The translations under genes were made by a program, and so were the position numbers. A stretch of 18,714 nucleotides of DNA, taken from the NCBI GenBank assembly GCA_902761955.1, contig CACWMM010000028.1:1-18714 (forward strand), given 5' to 3'. The notes under the pieces were generated by a model, which worked only from the letters and a program-made list of their open reading frames with translations, ran no database searches and had not been told where the DNA came from. Positions 8,421 to 14,725 of this stretch are shown in pieces (the stretch's first letter is position 1; every line of letters begins with the position of its first letter). This DNA is from Parafannyhessea sp902761955 (GTDB lineage: Bacteria; Actinomycetota; Coriobacteriia; Coriobacteriales; Atopobiaceae).

Positions 8421-9242
8421 CTAGCGCTCGCCCGGCTCCTCCCCCAACACGAGCCGGGCGAGCGTCTTTGCGACGCCGGACTCGAGGTTGGACCACTCGC
8501 ACACGTGAGCGGCGGCCTCGCGCACGGACGGCTCGCCGTTTGGCATGGCATAGGACTCGTCCACGGCAAGCAGCATGTCGAGGTCGTTCGGGCCGTCGCC
8601 AAACGCGACGGCCTCGCCGCGGCTGGCGCCAAAGTGGTGGCACAGCACGTCGACCGCGTGGCTCTTGCTCACGCCGGCCGCCATGACCTCGCACAGGACG
8701 TCGTTGCTGCGCACCACGGTCAGCTCCGGGTAGCGCGCGCCGAGGGTGCTCTCGGCCGAAAGGATCGCGTCGGGCTCTCCCATCAGCAGGAACTTGTGGA
8801 TGCCGCGCTTGCCGAACGTGCCCTTGAGGTCGCGACTCTGGGTCGCGCGCGCCTGCACGAAGTACTCCTCCTGCAGCACGCGGGAGTCGCGCGCGTCGTC
8901 CACGATCCACTTGTGGAATCCGTACGTGCCCGCCACCACGTTGGGCAGGTCGCTCTCCAGGTACGACTTCACCTCGAGCGCGAGGTCGAGCGGGATGGTC
9001 TTGCTATAGAGCTCCTCGCCCTTCTCGTCCAGCACGTACGCGCCGGAAAACGCCGCGACGGGACCGGTGATGCCCAGCGCCCTCTGCACGGAGTGGATAC
9101 CCTCCGGCGAGCGGCCGGACACCAGGCACAGGGGGATGTGCTGCGTGACGCGCCTGAGGGTGGGGCCGTCCGCGGGAAGCGCGTGGTGGTTCGTGTCCAC
9201 GATGGTGCCGTCTACGTCGCTGAACGCGATGCGAATGCTCAT
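8421..9242 (-). CDS. Cof-type HAD-superfamily phosphatase
   Basis: Probable cytosolic Mg2+-dependent phosphatase acting on sugar phosphates or related small metabolites. Of its 273 residues, motif I is SDVDGTI (nucleophile Asp9, acid/base Asp11), motif II is Ser42 in VSGRSP, motif III Lys193 in GVSKSHAV, and motif IV GDGPND (Asp216, Asp220), followed by the Cof-type YAMPNG (231-236). The large C2-type cap lies between motifs II and III. AAGGAG lies about five bases before the ATG. It is convergent with the ribokinase (31 bp between stops), and its last 14 codons form the ribokinase terminator hairpin. It is divergent from the GntR regulator, which may control it. Substrate unknown. Confidence 0.9.
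   Translation of the reverse strand: MSIRIAFSDVDGTIVDTNHHALPADGPTLRRVTQHIPLCLVSGRSPEGIHSVQRALGITGPVAAFSGAYVLDEKGEELYSKTIPLDLALEVKSYLESDLPNVVAGTYGFHKWIVDDARDSRVLQEEYFVQARATQSRDLKGTFGKRGIHKFLLMGEPDAILSAESTLGARYPELTVVRSNDVLCEVMAAGVSKSHAVDVLCHHFGASRGEAVAFGDGPNDLDMLLAVDESYAMPNGEPSVREAAAHVCEWSNLESGVAKTLARLVLGEEPGER
8425..8464 (+). terminator. Terminator of rbsK embedded in the HAD gene
   Basis: Perfect 14-bp stem (CGCTCGCCCGGCTC with GAGCCGGGCGAGCG) around a 12-base loop, followed on the plus strand by TCTTTG. It begins 36 bases after the rbsK stop and lies wholly inside the 3' coding end of the convergent HAD gene. The orientation with the T-rich tail favours plus-strand termination. Confidence 0.6.
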
Positions 9243-9277
9243 GGGTGCTCCTTCTGCCGGGGATGTGTGGCCTTAGC

Positions 9278-9292
9278 GTCGCACGTTGCGAC
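9278..9292 (-). promoter_or_regulatory. Perfect dyad in the HAD 5' region
   Basis: GTCGCACGTTGCGAC has perfect 6-bp arms around a three-base centre. It lies 36 to 50 bases upstream of the HAD start, between the HAD and GntR genes. It could be an operator or, if transcribed, a leader hairpin. No confident -10/-35 pair for HAD was found beside it. Confidence 0.35.
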
Positions 9293-9313
9293 CGGCTGGC
9301 GGACGAGCTTTCG

Positions 9314-9354
9314 CATTTGGTCCAAATGTATGGTAACTATGGTACATTTAGCAC
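9314..9354 (+). promoter_or_regulatory. Promoter and operator-like repeats of the GntR gene
   Basis: A perfect dyad CATTTGGTCCAAATG (9314-9328) is followed by two direct copies of TATGGTA (9329-9335 and 9338-9344). Between them is a GT-N-AC core of the kind GntR proteins bind. The second copy runs into an extended -10, TGG-TACATT (9340-9348). Seven bases after that element comes the ATG itself (9355), with no ribosome binding site, which suggests a leaderless transcript. Overlap of repeats and promoter fits autorepression by the encoded regulator, and possibly co-control of the divergent HAD gene. Confidence 0.5.
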
Positions 9355-10140
9355 ATGAACGCACTTGATGCCATATGCGCGACGCCGCTTGACAAGACGT
9401 CGGACGTACCCCTGTACCTGCAGCTCAAGCTCAGGCTCATGGGGCTCATCGCCACGCACGCCTTTGACGGGCAGACGCCGCTTCCCGCGGAGGCCGACAT
9501 CTGCCGCGCGCTCAACCTGTCGCGCTCCACGGTCCGGCGCTGTTTTCGCGACCTCGTGGACGAGGGCCGCGTCGTCCGTCGGCGCGGCAAGGGCACGTTC
9601 GTCGCCCGCTACCAGCAGGGCCGCACCACCGACGTCGCGCTGAACTTCTCCGCGCGCATGGAGGCGCTGGGGAAGGTGCCATCGTCGCGCATCCTCTCGC
9701 TGCGGCAGGTGCCGGGCACGGACGTCCTCAGGCACCGGCTTCGCCTGGGCGAGAAGGACGGGGCGCTTTGGGAGGTGCGGCGCCTGCGCATCGCGGACGG
9801 CGTGCCGATGGAGATAAACACGGCGTACGTGCCGACGGCCGTGTGCCCGGCGCTCACGCGCGAGCGGCTGGAGCGGTCGCTGTACGCGTGCGTCGCGGAG
9901 GACGCGGGCCTTCTGCCCACGTACGAGGACGCGTACCTCGAGGCCGTGGTGCTGGACGCCGCGGAGGCGGACGCGCTTGAGCAGGTGCGCGGCGCGCCCG
10001 GCATCCGCGTGCTAAGGACGACGTACGATGCGGACATGGTCCCGTTCGAGGTGTCCGTGCTCGTGCGGCGCGCGGACAAGAACCGCCTGCACCTACGGCT
10101 GGGGCCGTCCGGATCGGAGGTCATGCTGGACGTGACGTGA
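9355..10140 (+). CDS. GntR-family transcriptional regulator with UTRA ligand domain (HutC subfamily)
   Basis: DNA-binding repressor or activator. It has an N-terminal winged helix-turn-helix (about 17-86: VPLYLQLKLRLMGLI, LPAEADICRALNLSRSTVRR, then the wing RVVRRRGKGTFV). The C-terminal UTRA domain (about 95-255) contains the typical LWEVRRLRIADGVPMEINTAYV-like strands (139-159) that bind a small-molecule effector. Total length (261 aa) is normal. No Shine-Dalgarno sequence precedes the ATG, and the promoter position suggests leaderless translation. Divergent HAD phosphatase and the nearby ribokinase hint at a sugar-phosphate effector, but this is inference. The small basic protein gene follows 51 bp later on the same strand. 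Confidence 0.9.
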   Translation: MNALDAICATPLDKTSDVPLYLQLKLRLMGLIATHAFDGQTPLPAEADICRALNLSRSTVRRCFRDLVDEGRVVRRRGKGTFVARYQQGRTTDVALNFSARMEALGKVPSSRILSLRQVPGTDVLRHRLRLGEKDGALWEVRRLRIADGVPMEINTAYVPTAVCPALTRERLERSLYACVAEDAGLLPTYEDAYLEAVVLDAAEADALEQVRGAPGIRVLRTTYDADMVPFEVSVLVRRADKNRLHLRLGPSGSEVMLDVT

Positions 10141-10191
10141 GACCGCGCGGCGCCAGGCGAGAAACGCATGAATCGAGGTTGGGAGCGAATA

Positions 10192-10353
10192 ATGAAGAAC
10201 GAGAGGACCCGCGACGCCTGGGAGCAGATCAAGGGCTCGAAGCCTCGGCGCCAGGAGATGCGCGGCATGCGCTTTGGCCAGAAGGGCATAGGGCCGAACA
10301 AGGCATCCGGCCACAAGGGCGGTATGGGCAGACAGGGGTCGCGCCGCGGGTAA
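10192..10353 (+). CDS. Small very basic Gly/Arg-rich protein, unknown function
   Basis: I do not recognise this 53-aa protein. The chosen ATG has GGGAG six bases upstream; another in-frame ATG at 10168 has no such site. Residues 1-28 are polar with regularly spaced Arg/Lys and look helical. The second half (29-53) is a Gly/Lys/Arg-rich tail (GQKGIGPNKASGHKGGMGRQ) with no hydrophobic core. About 16 Lys/Arg stand against four acidic residues, as in nucleic-acid-binding or ribosome-associated tails. It lies 51 bp after the GntR gene and 88 bp before a strong terminator, so it is probably the last gene of that transcript. The good ribosome binding site and terminator support it being real; lack of a known family is the main doubt. 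Confidence 0.6.
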   Translation: MKNERTRDAWEQIKGSKPRRQEMRGMRFGQKGIGPNKASGHKGGMGRQGSRRG

Positions 10354-10440
10354 CCGCCGCGCACGGCATCGCGCGGCGGGCCTTGCGATCCTCGATCCGG
10401 AGACCTGACGAGGACTGCGGTCCGACGCATGGTACGAAAG

Positions 10441-10475
10441 GGGACCTCCCGGCGCCGTCTGGTGCGGGAGGTCCC
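10441..10475. terminator. Bidirectional terminator between the small ORF and pflB
   Basis: Eleven-pair perfect stem (GGGACCTCCCG with CGGGAGGTCCC) and a 13-base loop, set between two convergent genes. On the minus strand it is followed by CTTTCGT, so it probably ends the pfl transcript; on the plus strand it is followed by TCCTGT. The rest of the 10354-10529 gap shows no gene or other signal. Confidence 0.7.
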
Positions 10476-10529
10476 TCCTGTGCGTCGCGTTGTGTCGGCT
10501 GCTGGCGCCGGTCGTGTCACGCGCCTACG

Positions 10530-12803
10530 CTACATGTGGTCGTGGCAGGTGCGCGCGATGACGTCGAGCTGCTGCTCGCGGGTGAGGTCGATGAACTTGA
10601 CCGCATAGCCGGATACGCGGATCGTGAAGTTGGCGTACTCAGGCTTCTCGGGGTGCTCCATCGCGTCCTTCAGCTTTTCGACGCCGAAGACGTTCACGTT
10701 CAGGTGGTGGGCACCGGCGGAGAAGTAGCCGTCCATCACGTTGACGAGATTCGCCTTGCGCTGCTCCAGGTCGTTGCCGAGCGCGCTGGGGTTGATGGTC
10801 TGCGTGTTGCTGATGCCGTCGAGCGCATACTCGTACGGGAGCTTGGCCACGGAGTTGAGGCTGGCGAGAAGGCCGTTCTTCTCCGCGCCGTACGCGGGGT
10901 TCGCGCCGGGCGCAAACGGCTTGAAGGCCTCGCGGCCGTCGGGCAGGGCGCCCGTGGCCTTGCCGTAGACCACGTTCGACGTGATGGTCAGGATCGAGGT
11001 GGTCGGCTCGGAGTTGCGGTAGGTGTGGTGCTTCTTGATCTTGCCCATGAAGGTCTTGAGCAGCCAGACCGCGATGTCGTCCGCGCGGTCGTCGTCGTTG
11101 CCGTAGCGGGGGAAGTCGCCCTCGACCACGTAGTCGGTCACGAGGCCGTCCTCGTTGCGGACGCACCTGACCTTCGCGTACTTGATGGCGGACAGCGAGT
11201 CAACCACGTGGCTGAAGCCGGCGATGCCCGTGGCGAAGGTGCGGCGGACGTCGGTGTCGATGAGGGCCATCTCCGCGGCCTCGTAGTAGTACTTGTCGTG
11301 CATGTACTGGATGAGGTTCAGGATGTTGACGTAAAGGCCGGACAGCCAGTCCATCATGAGGTCGAACTTGTGCATGACCTCGTCGTAGTCGAGGTACTCG
11401 CTCGTAATCGGGGCGAGCTCGGGGCCGACCTGCATGTTCTTGCCGGTCTTCTTGTCGAGGAACTTCTCGTCCTTGCCGCCGTTGATGGCGTAGAGCAGAC
11501 ACTTCGCCAGGTTGGCGCGCGCTCCGAAGAACTGCATCTCCTTGCCGGTCTGGGTTGCGGAGACGCAGCAGCAGATGCTGTAGTCGTCACCCCAGACGGG
11601 ACGCATCACGTCGTCGTTCTCGTACTGGACGGAGGAGGTGTTGATGGAGACCTTCGCGGCGTAGCGGCGGAAGTTGAGGGGAAGGCGCTTGCTGTAGAGC
11701 ACGGTGAGGTTGGGCTCCGGCGCGGGACCCATGTTCTCGAGCGTGTGCAGGAAGCGGTAGTCGTTCTTCGTGACCATGTGGCGGCCGTCCTGGCCGAGGC
11801 CGGCCATCTCGAGCGTCGCCCAGACGGGGTCGCCGGAGAAGAGCTCGTTGTAGCTGGGGATGCGCGCGAACTTGACCATGCGGAACTTCAGGACCATGTG
11901 GTCGACGAGCTCCTGGGCCTCGGACTCCGTCAGGGTTCCCGCAGCGAGGTCGCGCTCGATGTAGATGTCCAGGAAGGTCGCGATGCGGCCGACGGACATG
12001 GCGGCGCCGTTCTGGGTCTTGATGGCTGCGAGGTAGCCGAAGTACAGCCACTGGAACGCCTCGTGGGCGTTGGTCGCGGGCTTCGAGATGTCGAAGCCGT
12101 AGATGGCGGCCATGTCCTTGATGCCCTTGAGGGAGCGGATCTGCTCGGCGATCTCCTCGCGCAGGCGGATGACGTCGTCGGTCATGGTGCCGTCGCCGCA
12201 GTTGAGGAGGTCCTCCTGCTTCTTGGCGATCAGGAAGTCGATGCCGTACAGGGCGACGCGGCGGTAGTCGCCGACGATGCGGCCGCGGCCGTAGGTGTCG
12301 GGCAGGCCGGTTACGATGTGAGAGTGGCGGGCGGCGCGCATCTCGGGGGTGTACGCGTCGAACACGGCCTGGTTGTGGGTCTTGTGGTACTCGTTGAAGA
12401 TCTTGTCGTACTTCGGGTCGATCTTGTAGCCGTAGCTCTCGGCTGCCTGCTGCGCCATCTTGATGCCGCCATACGGCATGAACGCGCGCTTGAGGGGCTT
12501 GTCGGTCTGAAGGCCCACGACCTTCTCGAGGTCCTTGAGCTCGGGGTCGATGTAGCCCGGGCCATATGCGGTGAGGCCGCTCACGACCTCGGTCTCGCAG
12601 TCGAGGACGCCGCCGTTCGCGCGCTCCTGCTTCTGAAGCTCCTGGACCTTGCCCCAGAGCCTGTCCGTGGCCTCGGTCGGGCCGGCGAGGAAGGACTCGT
12701 CCCCGTCGTAGGGCGTGTAGTTGCGCTGGATGAAGTCGCGGACGTTGACGTCGGACGTCCAGTGGCCTGCGGCAAATCCGTTCCACTCTTCCCTAAGCTG
12801 CAT
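10530..12803 (-). CDS. pflB: Pyruvate formate-lyase (formate C-acetyltransferase)
   Basis: Cytosolic glycyl-radical enzyme of anaerobic fermentation: pyruvate plus CoA gives acetyl-CoA plus formate. The 757-aa length matches the E. coli enzyme (760). The two-cysteine catalytic site is present within ICCCVSATQTGKEMQFFGAR (Cys412-Cys413, with an extra Cys411), and the C-terminal glycyl-radical loop RVSGYAVKF carries Gly732. The N-terminal half also matches true PFL (GRGRIVGDYRRVALYG, NAHEAFQWLYFGYLAAIK) rather than diol dehydratase relatives. AGAGGAG lies about five bases before the ATG. It follows pflA on the same strand after 85 bp with two hairpins, and ends in a strong terminator. Activation requires the radical SAM enzyme encoded by pflA. 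Confidence 0.97.
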   Translation of the reverse strand: MQLREEWNGFAAGHWTSDVNVRDFIQRNYTPYDGDESFLAGPTEATDRLWGKVQELQKQERANGGVLDCETEVVSGLTAYGPGYIDPELKDLEKVVGLQTDKPLKRAFMPYGGIKMAQQAAESYGYKIDPKYDKIFNEYHKTHNQAVFDAYTPEMRAARHSHIVTGLPDTYGRGRIVGDYRRVALYGIDFLIAKKQEDLLNCGDGTMTDDVIRLREEIAEQIRSLKGIKDMAAIYGFDISKPATNAHEAFQWLYFGYLAAIKTQNGAAMSVGRIATFLDIYIERDLAAGTLTESEAQELVDHMVLKFRMVKFARIPSYNELFSGDPVWATLEMAGLGQDGRHMVTKNDYRFLHTLENMGPAPEPNLTVLYSKRLPLNFRRYAAKVSINTSSVQYENDDVMRPVWGDDYSICCCVSATQTGKEMQFFGARANLAKCLLYAINGGKDEKFLDKKTGKNMQVGPELAPITSEYLDYDEVMHKFDLMMDWLSGLYVNILNLIQYMHDKYYYEAAEMALIDTDVRRTFATGIAGFSHVVDSLSAIKYAKVRCVRNEDGLVTDYVVEGDFPRYGNDDDRADDIAVWLLKTFMGKIKKHHTYRNSEPTTSILTITSNVVYGKATGALPDGREAFKPFAPGANPAYGAEKNGLLASLNSVAKLPYEYALDGISNTQTINPSALGNDLEQRKANLVNVMDGYFSAGAHHLNVNVFGVEKLKDAMEHPEKPEYANFTIRVSGYAVKFIDLTREQQLDVIARTCHDHM

Positions 12804-12820
12804 CGTGCTCCTCTCTTTCT

Positions 12821-12872
12821 GGCGGCCGCGCCGCCGTTTTGGCTGCTGGTTGCTCTACTGCGCACTGCGCAG
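12821..12872 (-). other. Two short hairpins between pflA and pflB
   Basis: The 85-bp pflA-pflB spacer holds two compact dyads: CTGCGC-ACT-GCGCAG (12858-12872) and GGCGGC-CGC-GCCGCC (12821-12835), each with perfect 6-bp arms and a three-base loop. The second ends close upstream of the pflB ribosome binding site. On the minus strand neither is followed by a T tract, so they look like mRNA stability or processing structures rather than terminators. They may allow more pflB than pflA. Confidence 0.4.
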
Positions 12873-12888
12873 GTGGTTCGCGGTATGG

Positions 12889-13626
12889 CTAGGAGGGGGC
12901 GCCTTCCGCCCCGAGGATGCGCCTTGCGTTCTGTACGCGCTCGGGGCTTGGCGGCTCGACGCCGTCCAGGGTGTACGGGATGCCGAGCTCCTTCCACTTG
13001 TAGGCGCCGAGGGTGTGGTAGGGGAGGACCTCGACGCGCTCCACGCTCGAAAGGGTGCCTATGAACTCTGCCGTGCGCTCGAGGTAGGCGTCGTCGTCCG
13101 TTATGCCGGGGACGAGGACGTGGCGTATCCAGACGGGCTTTTCGATGTCGCTCAGGTAGGCGAGGGCGTCGAGGATGTTGGCATTGTCATGGCCGGTCAG
13201 GCTCTTGTGCTCTGCCGGGTCGATGTGCTTGAGGTCCGCGAGCACGAGGTCGCACGACCCCATGAGGCGCTCGAACTTGCCGAAGAACGGCTCGCGCCGG
13301 GCGAACGGCTGGAGGGCCGTGTCGAGGCAGGTTCCGATGCCCCGCCGCCTTGCCTCCTCGAAGAGCTCCGTGACGAAGTCGATCTGCAGAAGGGCCTCGC
13401 CACCGCTCACGGTGATGCCGCCGTCCTCCCCCCAGTAGCCACGGTAGCGCTCTGCCTTGTCGAGAACCTCTTCCACGGACATGAGCGTTCCCTTGTCCCG
13501 GGCCCAGGTGTCGACGTTGTGGCAGTAGCGGCAGCGCATGGCGCAGCCCTGCAGGAAGACGAGGTAGCGGACGCCGGGGCCGTCGGCCGACCCAAACGAC
13601 TCCAAAGAGTGGACCCTTCCGAGCAT
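12889..13626 (-). CDS. pflA: Pyruvate formate-lyase activating enzyme (radical SAM)
   Basis: Cytosolic radical S-adenosylmethionine enzyme that abstracts hydrogen from the PFL glycine (Gly732 here) to form the active radical. The 245-aa product starts MLGRVHSLESFGSADGPG, matching the E. coli PflA start. It has the 4Fe-4S motif CxxxCxxC as Cys28, Cys32, Cys35 (CAMRCRYC), then HNVDTW, the SAM-binding Gly-rich segment GGITVSGGEALLQ, DLKHID, WIRHVLVPG and the C-terminal LPYHTLGAYKW. An in-frame ATG at 13668 exists, but it has no ribosome binding site and sits on the predicted -10 element. The ATG at 13626 has GAGGAGG eight bases upstream and is preferred. pflA precedes pflB, the reverse of the common order. 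Confidence 0.95.
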   Translation of the reverse strand: MLGRVHSLESFGSADGPGVRYLVFLQGCAMRCRYCHNVDTWARDKGTLMSVEEVLDKAERYRGYWGEDGGITVSGGEALLQIDFVTELFEEARRRGIGTCLDTALQPFARREPFFGKFERLMGSCDLVLADLKHIDPAEHKSLTGHDNANILDALAYLSDIEKPVWIRHVLVPGITDDDAYLERTAEFIGTLSSVERVEVLPYHTLGAYKWKELGIPYTLDGVEPPSPERVQNARRILGAEGAPS

Positions 13627-13651
13627 TCCCGTCGCCTCCTCAAGATAATGT

Positions 13652-13665
13652 TTGTCGTTAGACAA
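13652..13665 (-). promoter_or_regulatory. Second 14-bp dyad over the predicted pflA start site
   Basis: TTGTC-GTTA-GACAA is a perfect 5+4+5 inverted repeat centred 40 bp from the FNR-like box. It straddles the predicted transcription start and touches the -10. Its architecture equals that of Crp/FNR-family sites, though the half-site differs from TTGAT. It could be a repressing site for a family member or a small 5'-UTR hairpin. Confidence 0.35.
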
Positions 13666-13705
13666 CATATCTTGGGGTGGCAGAAAGTTCCTTGATTACA
13701 GTCAA
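13664..13705 (-). promoter_or_regulatory. FNR-type activated promoter of pflA-pflB
   Basis: Reading the minus strand, TTGAC-TGTA-ATCAA (complement of 13692-13705) matches the FNR consensus TTGAT-N4-ATCAA at nine of ten positions, with symmetrical C/G flanks. Counting from its centre, a class II site at -41.5 predicts a -10 at complement 13664-13669, and exactly there lies TATGTT. This puts the start site at about 13657-13659, giving a leader of about 30 bases before the pflA ATG with its GAGGAGG site. The gene for an FNR-like protein lies immediately upstream. Confidence 0.65.
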
Positions 13706-13792
13706 GTAACGGAGAAAAGCTTTTGCCGGGGATGGCGCAGGGAAAGTGATATGCGGGATGACCTTCGCTTTATGCATGCGGAAGTACGCCAC

Positions 13793-13805
13793 GCGGGACA
13801 CCCGC
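13793..13805 (-). terminator. Weak hairpin after the FNR-like gene
   Basis: GCGGG-ACA-CCCGC, 15 bases past the regulator stop; a longer alternative pairs CGCGGG (13792-13797) with CCCGCG (13813-13818). No T tract follows on the minus strand. It may only partly separate the regulator transcript from pflA. Confidence 0.2.
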
Positions 13806-13819
13806 CGTAAGGCCCGCGA

Positions 13820-14539
13820 CTACGCGTCGTCGCAGAGCCTGCGAAGCGCGCCGTGGTCAAGCACGCGGATCTTGCCGCGCCCGATGCGCTGCACCATGCC
13901 GTCGCGCTCGAACGAGCCGAGGGCGCGGCTGACGGTCTCCGGCCTGAGCCCCACGGAGTTCGCGATGTCGCCCAGGGTGAGGTGGATCTCCGGGCCGATG
14001 CAGCGCTCGTCGCGCCACAGCAGGAACTTTGCCAGGCGGCGCCGAGGGTCTCTTGTGCTGAGGACCTTGATCTTCTCCTCCGCCTCCACGAGCTCCGTGC
14101 CAAGGGTCTGGATCAGGCTCGTCGCGACCTCGCGATTGTCGCCGATGAGCCGCATGAAGTCCGTGCGGCGGATGCGGCAGAGGTCGACGTGGGTGAGGCA
14201 GCCGACGCTGTACCGGTAGACGTTCTCCTTCAGGAACATGCCGTGCCAGATGGCCTGGCCGTCGTGCAGGATGTCCAGGAGGTACTCCTCGCCGTCCGCG
14301 TCCGCGTGGAACGTCTTGATGCGCCCGTGGCGCACCACCAGGATCGACTCGATGGGGTCTCCCTCGCGCACCAGCAGGCTTCCCGCGGGGTGGGTGGAGC
14401 GCAGGGCGTGCGCCATGAGGTCGTTGCGAGCGGACTCCGGGAGCCCCGCGAACAGGCGGATGCTTCCCATGCAGCTGCTGCCGTCCTCGCGAAAGGGGCA
14501 GTCCATCGTCTCCTCGCACCGCGCCGGGTCCTTGGCCAC
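13820..14539 (-). CDS. Crp/FNR-family transcriptional regulator, FNR-like
   Basis: DNA-binding regulator with an N-terminal cyclic-nucleotide-binding fold (about 25-145), a dimer helix (about 140-160) and a C-terminal winged helix (about 165-232). Three N-terminal cysteines (Cys8, Cys14, Cys23) plus Cys121, which aligns with the fourth FNR ligand Cys122, could hold an oxygen-sensing 4Fe-4S cluster; the spacing is C-X5-C-X8-C rather than E. coli C-X2-C-X5-C. The recognition helix VGLRPETVSRALGSF carries E201-xx-S204-R205, the E-xx-S-R pattern FNR uses to read TTGAT half-sites. The GTG start has GAGGAGG four bases upstream. It lies directly upstream of pflA, on the same strand and 193 bp away, and is a plausible activator of it. 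Confidence 0.9.
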   Translation of the reverse strand: MAKDPARCEETMDCPFREDGSSCMGSIRLFAGLPESARNDLMAHALRSTHPAGSLLVREGDPIESILVVRHGRIKTFHADADGEEYLLDILHDGQAIWHGMFLKENVYRYSVGCLTHVDLCRIRRTDFMRLIGDNREVATSLIQTLGTELVEAEEKIKVLSTRDPRRRLAKFLLWRDERCIGPEIHLTLGDIANSVGLRPETVSRALGSFERDGMVQRIGRGKIRVLDHGALRRLCDDA

Positions 14540-14567
14540 CGTTCCTCCTCACGTCGCCCTCGTACCC

Positions 14568-14573
14568 ATGATA
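14568..14573 (-). promoter_or_regulatory. Possible -10 element of the FNR-like gene
   Basis: TATCAT on the minus strand (complement of 14568-14573) is five of six to consensus and would give a leader of about 20 bases before the GTG. No good -35 is visible; the upstream sequence is very GC-rich. Confidence 0.35.
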
Positions 14574-14675
14574 CCCAAGCGCGGCTGCCCCGGGTCGCGA
14601 CGGGCGACCGCTGGGGGGTCGGGGATGCCTTCTGCGACAGGTGTGGTAGCCTTTTAAGCTGCAGCGTCAAAGCTG

Positions 14676-14697
14676 GGCCCTCCCGCGAGGCAGGGCC
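14676..14697 (+). other. Leader hairpin upstream of the DUF349 gene
   Basis: GGCCCT pairs with AGGGCC (6 bp, 10-base loop), 17 bases before the GAGGAG site of the next gene. A candidate promoter just upstream, around TAGCCT (14647-14652), is weak. The remaining 14574-14646 shows GC-rich sequence only. Confidence 0.25.
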
Positions 14698-14725
14698 ACG
14701 TCTCATGTGTTGCGAGGAGATGCGC

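Noticed and set aside
10137..13064. Very long open frame (975 codons) on the plus strand, antisense to pflB and pflA.
   Set aside because: It mirrors the codon bias of the GC-rich genes beneath it, has a low-complexity Val/Asp/Leu/Arg-rich product without any family motif, and runs through a terminator and intergenic sequence.
13627..13668. ATG at 13668 as a longer start for pflA.
   Set aside because: No ribosome binding site, no homology to PflA in the extra 14 residues, and the codon overlaps the predicted -10 element.
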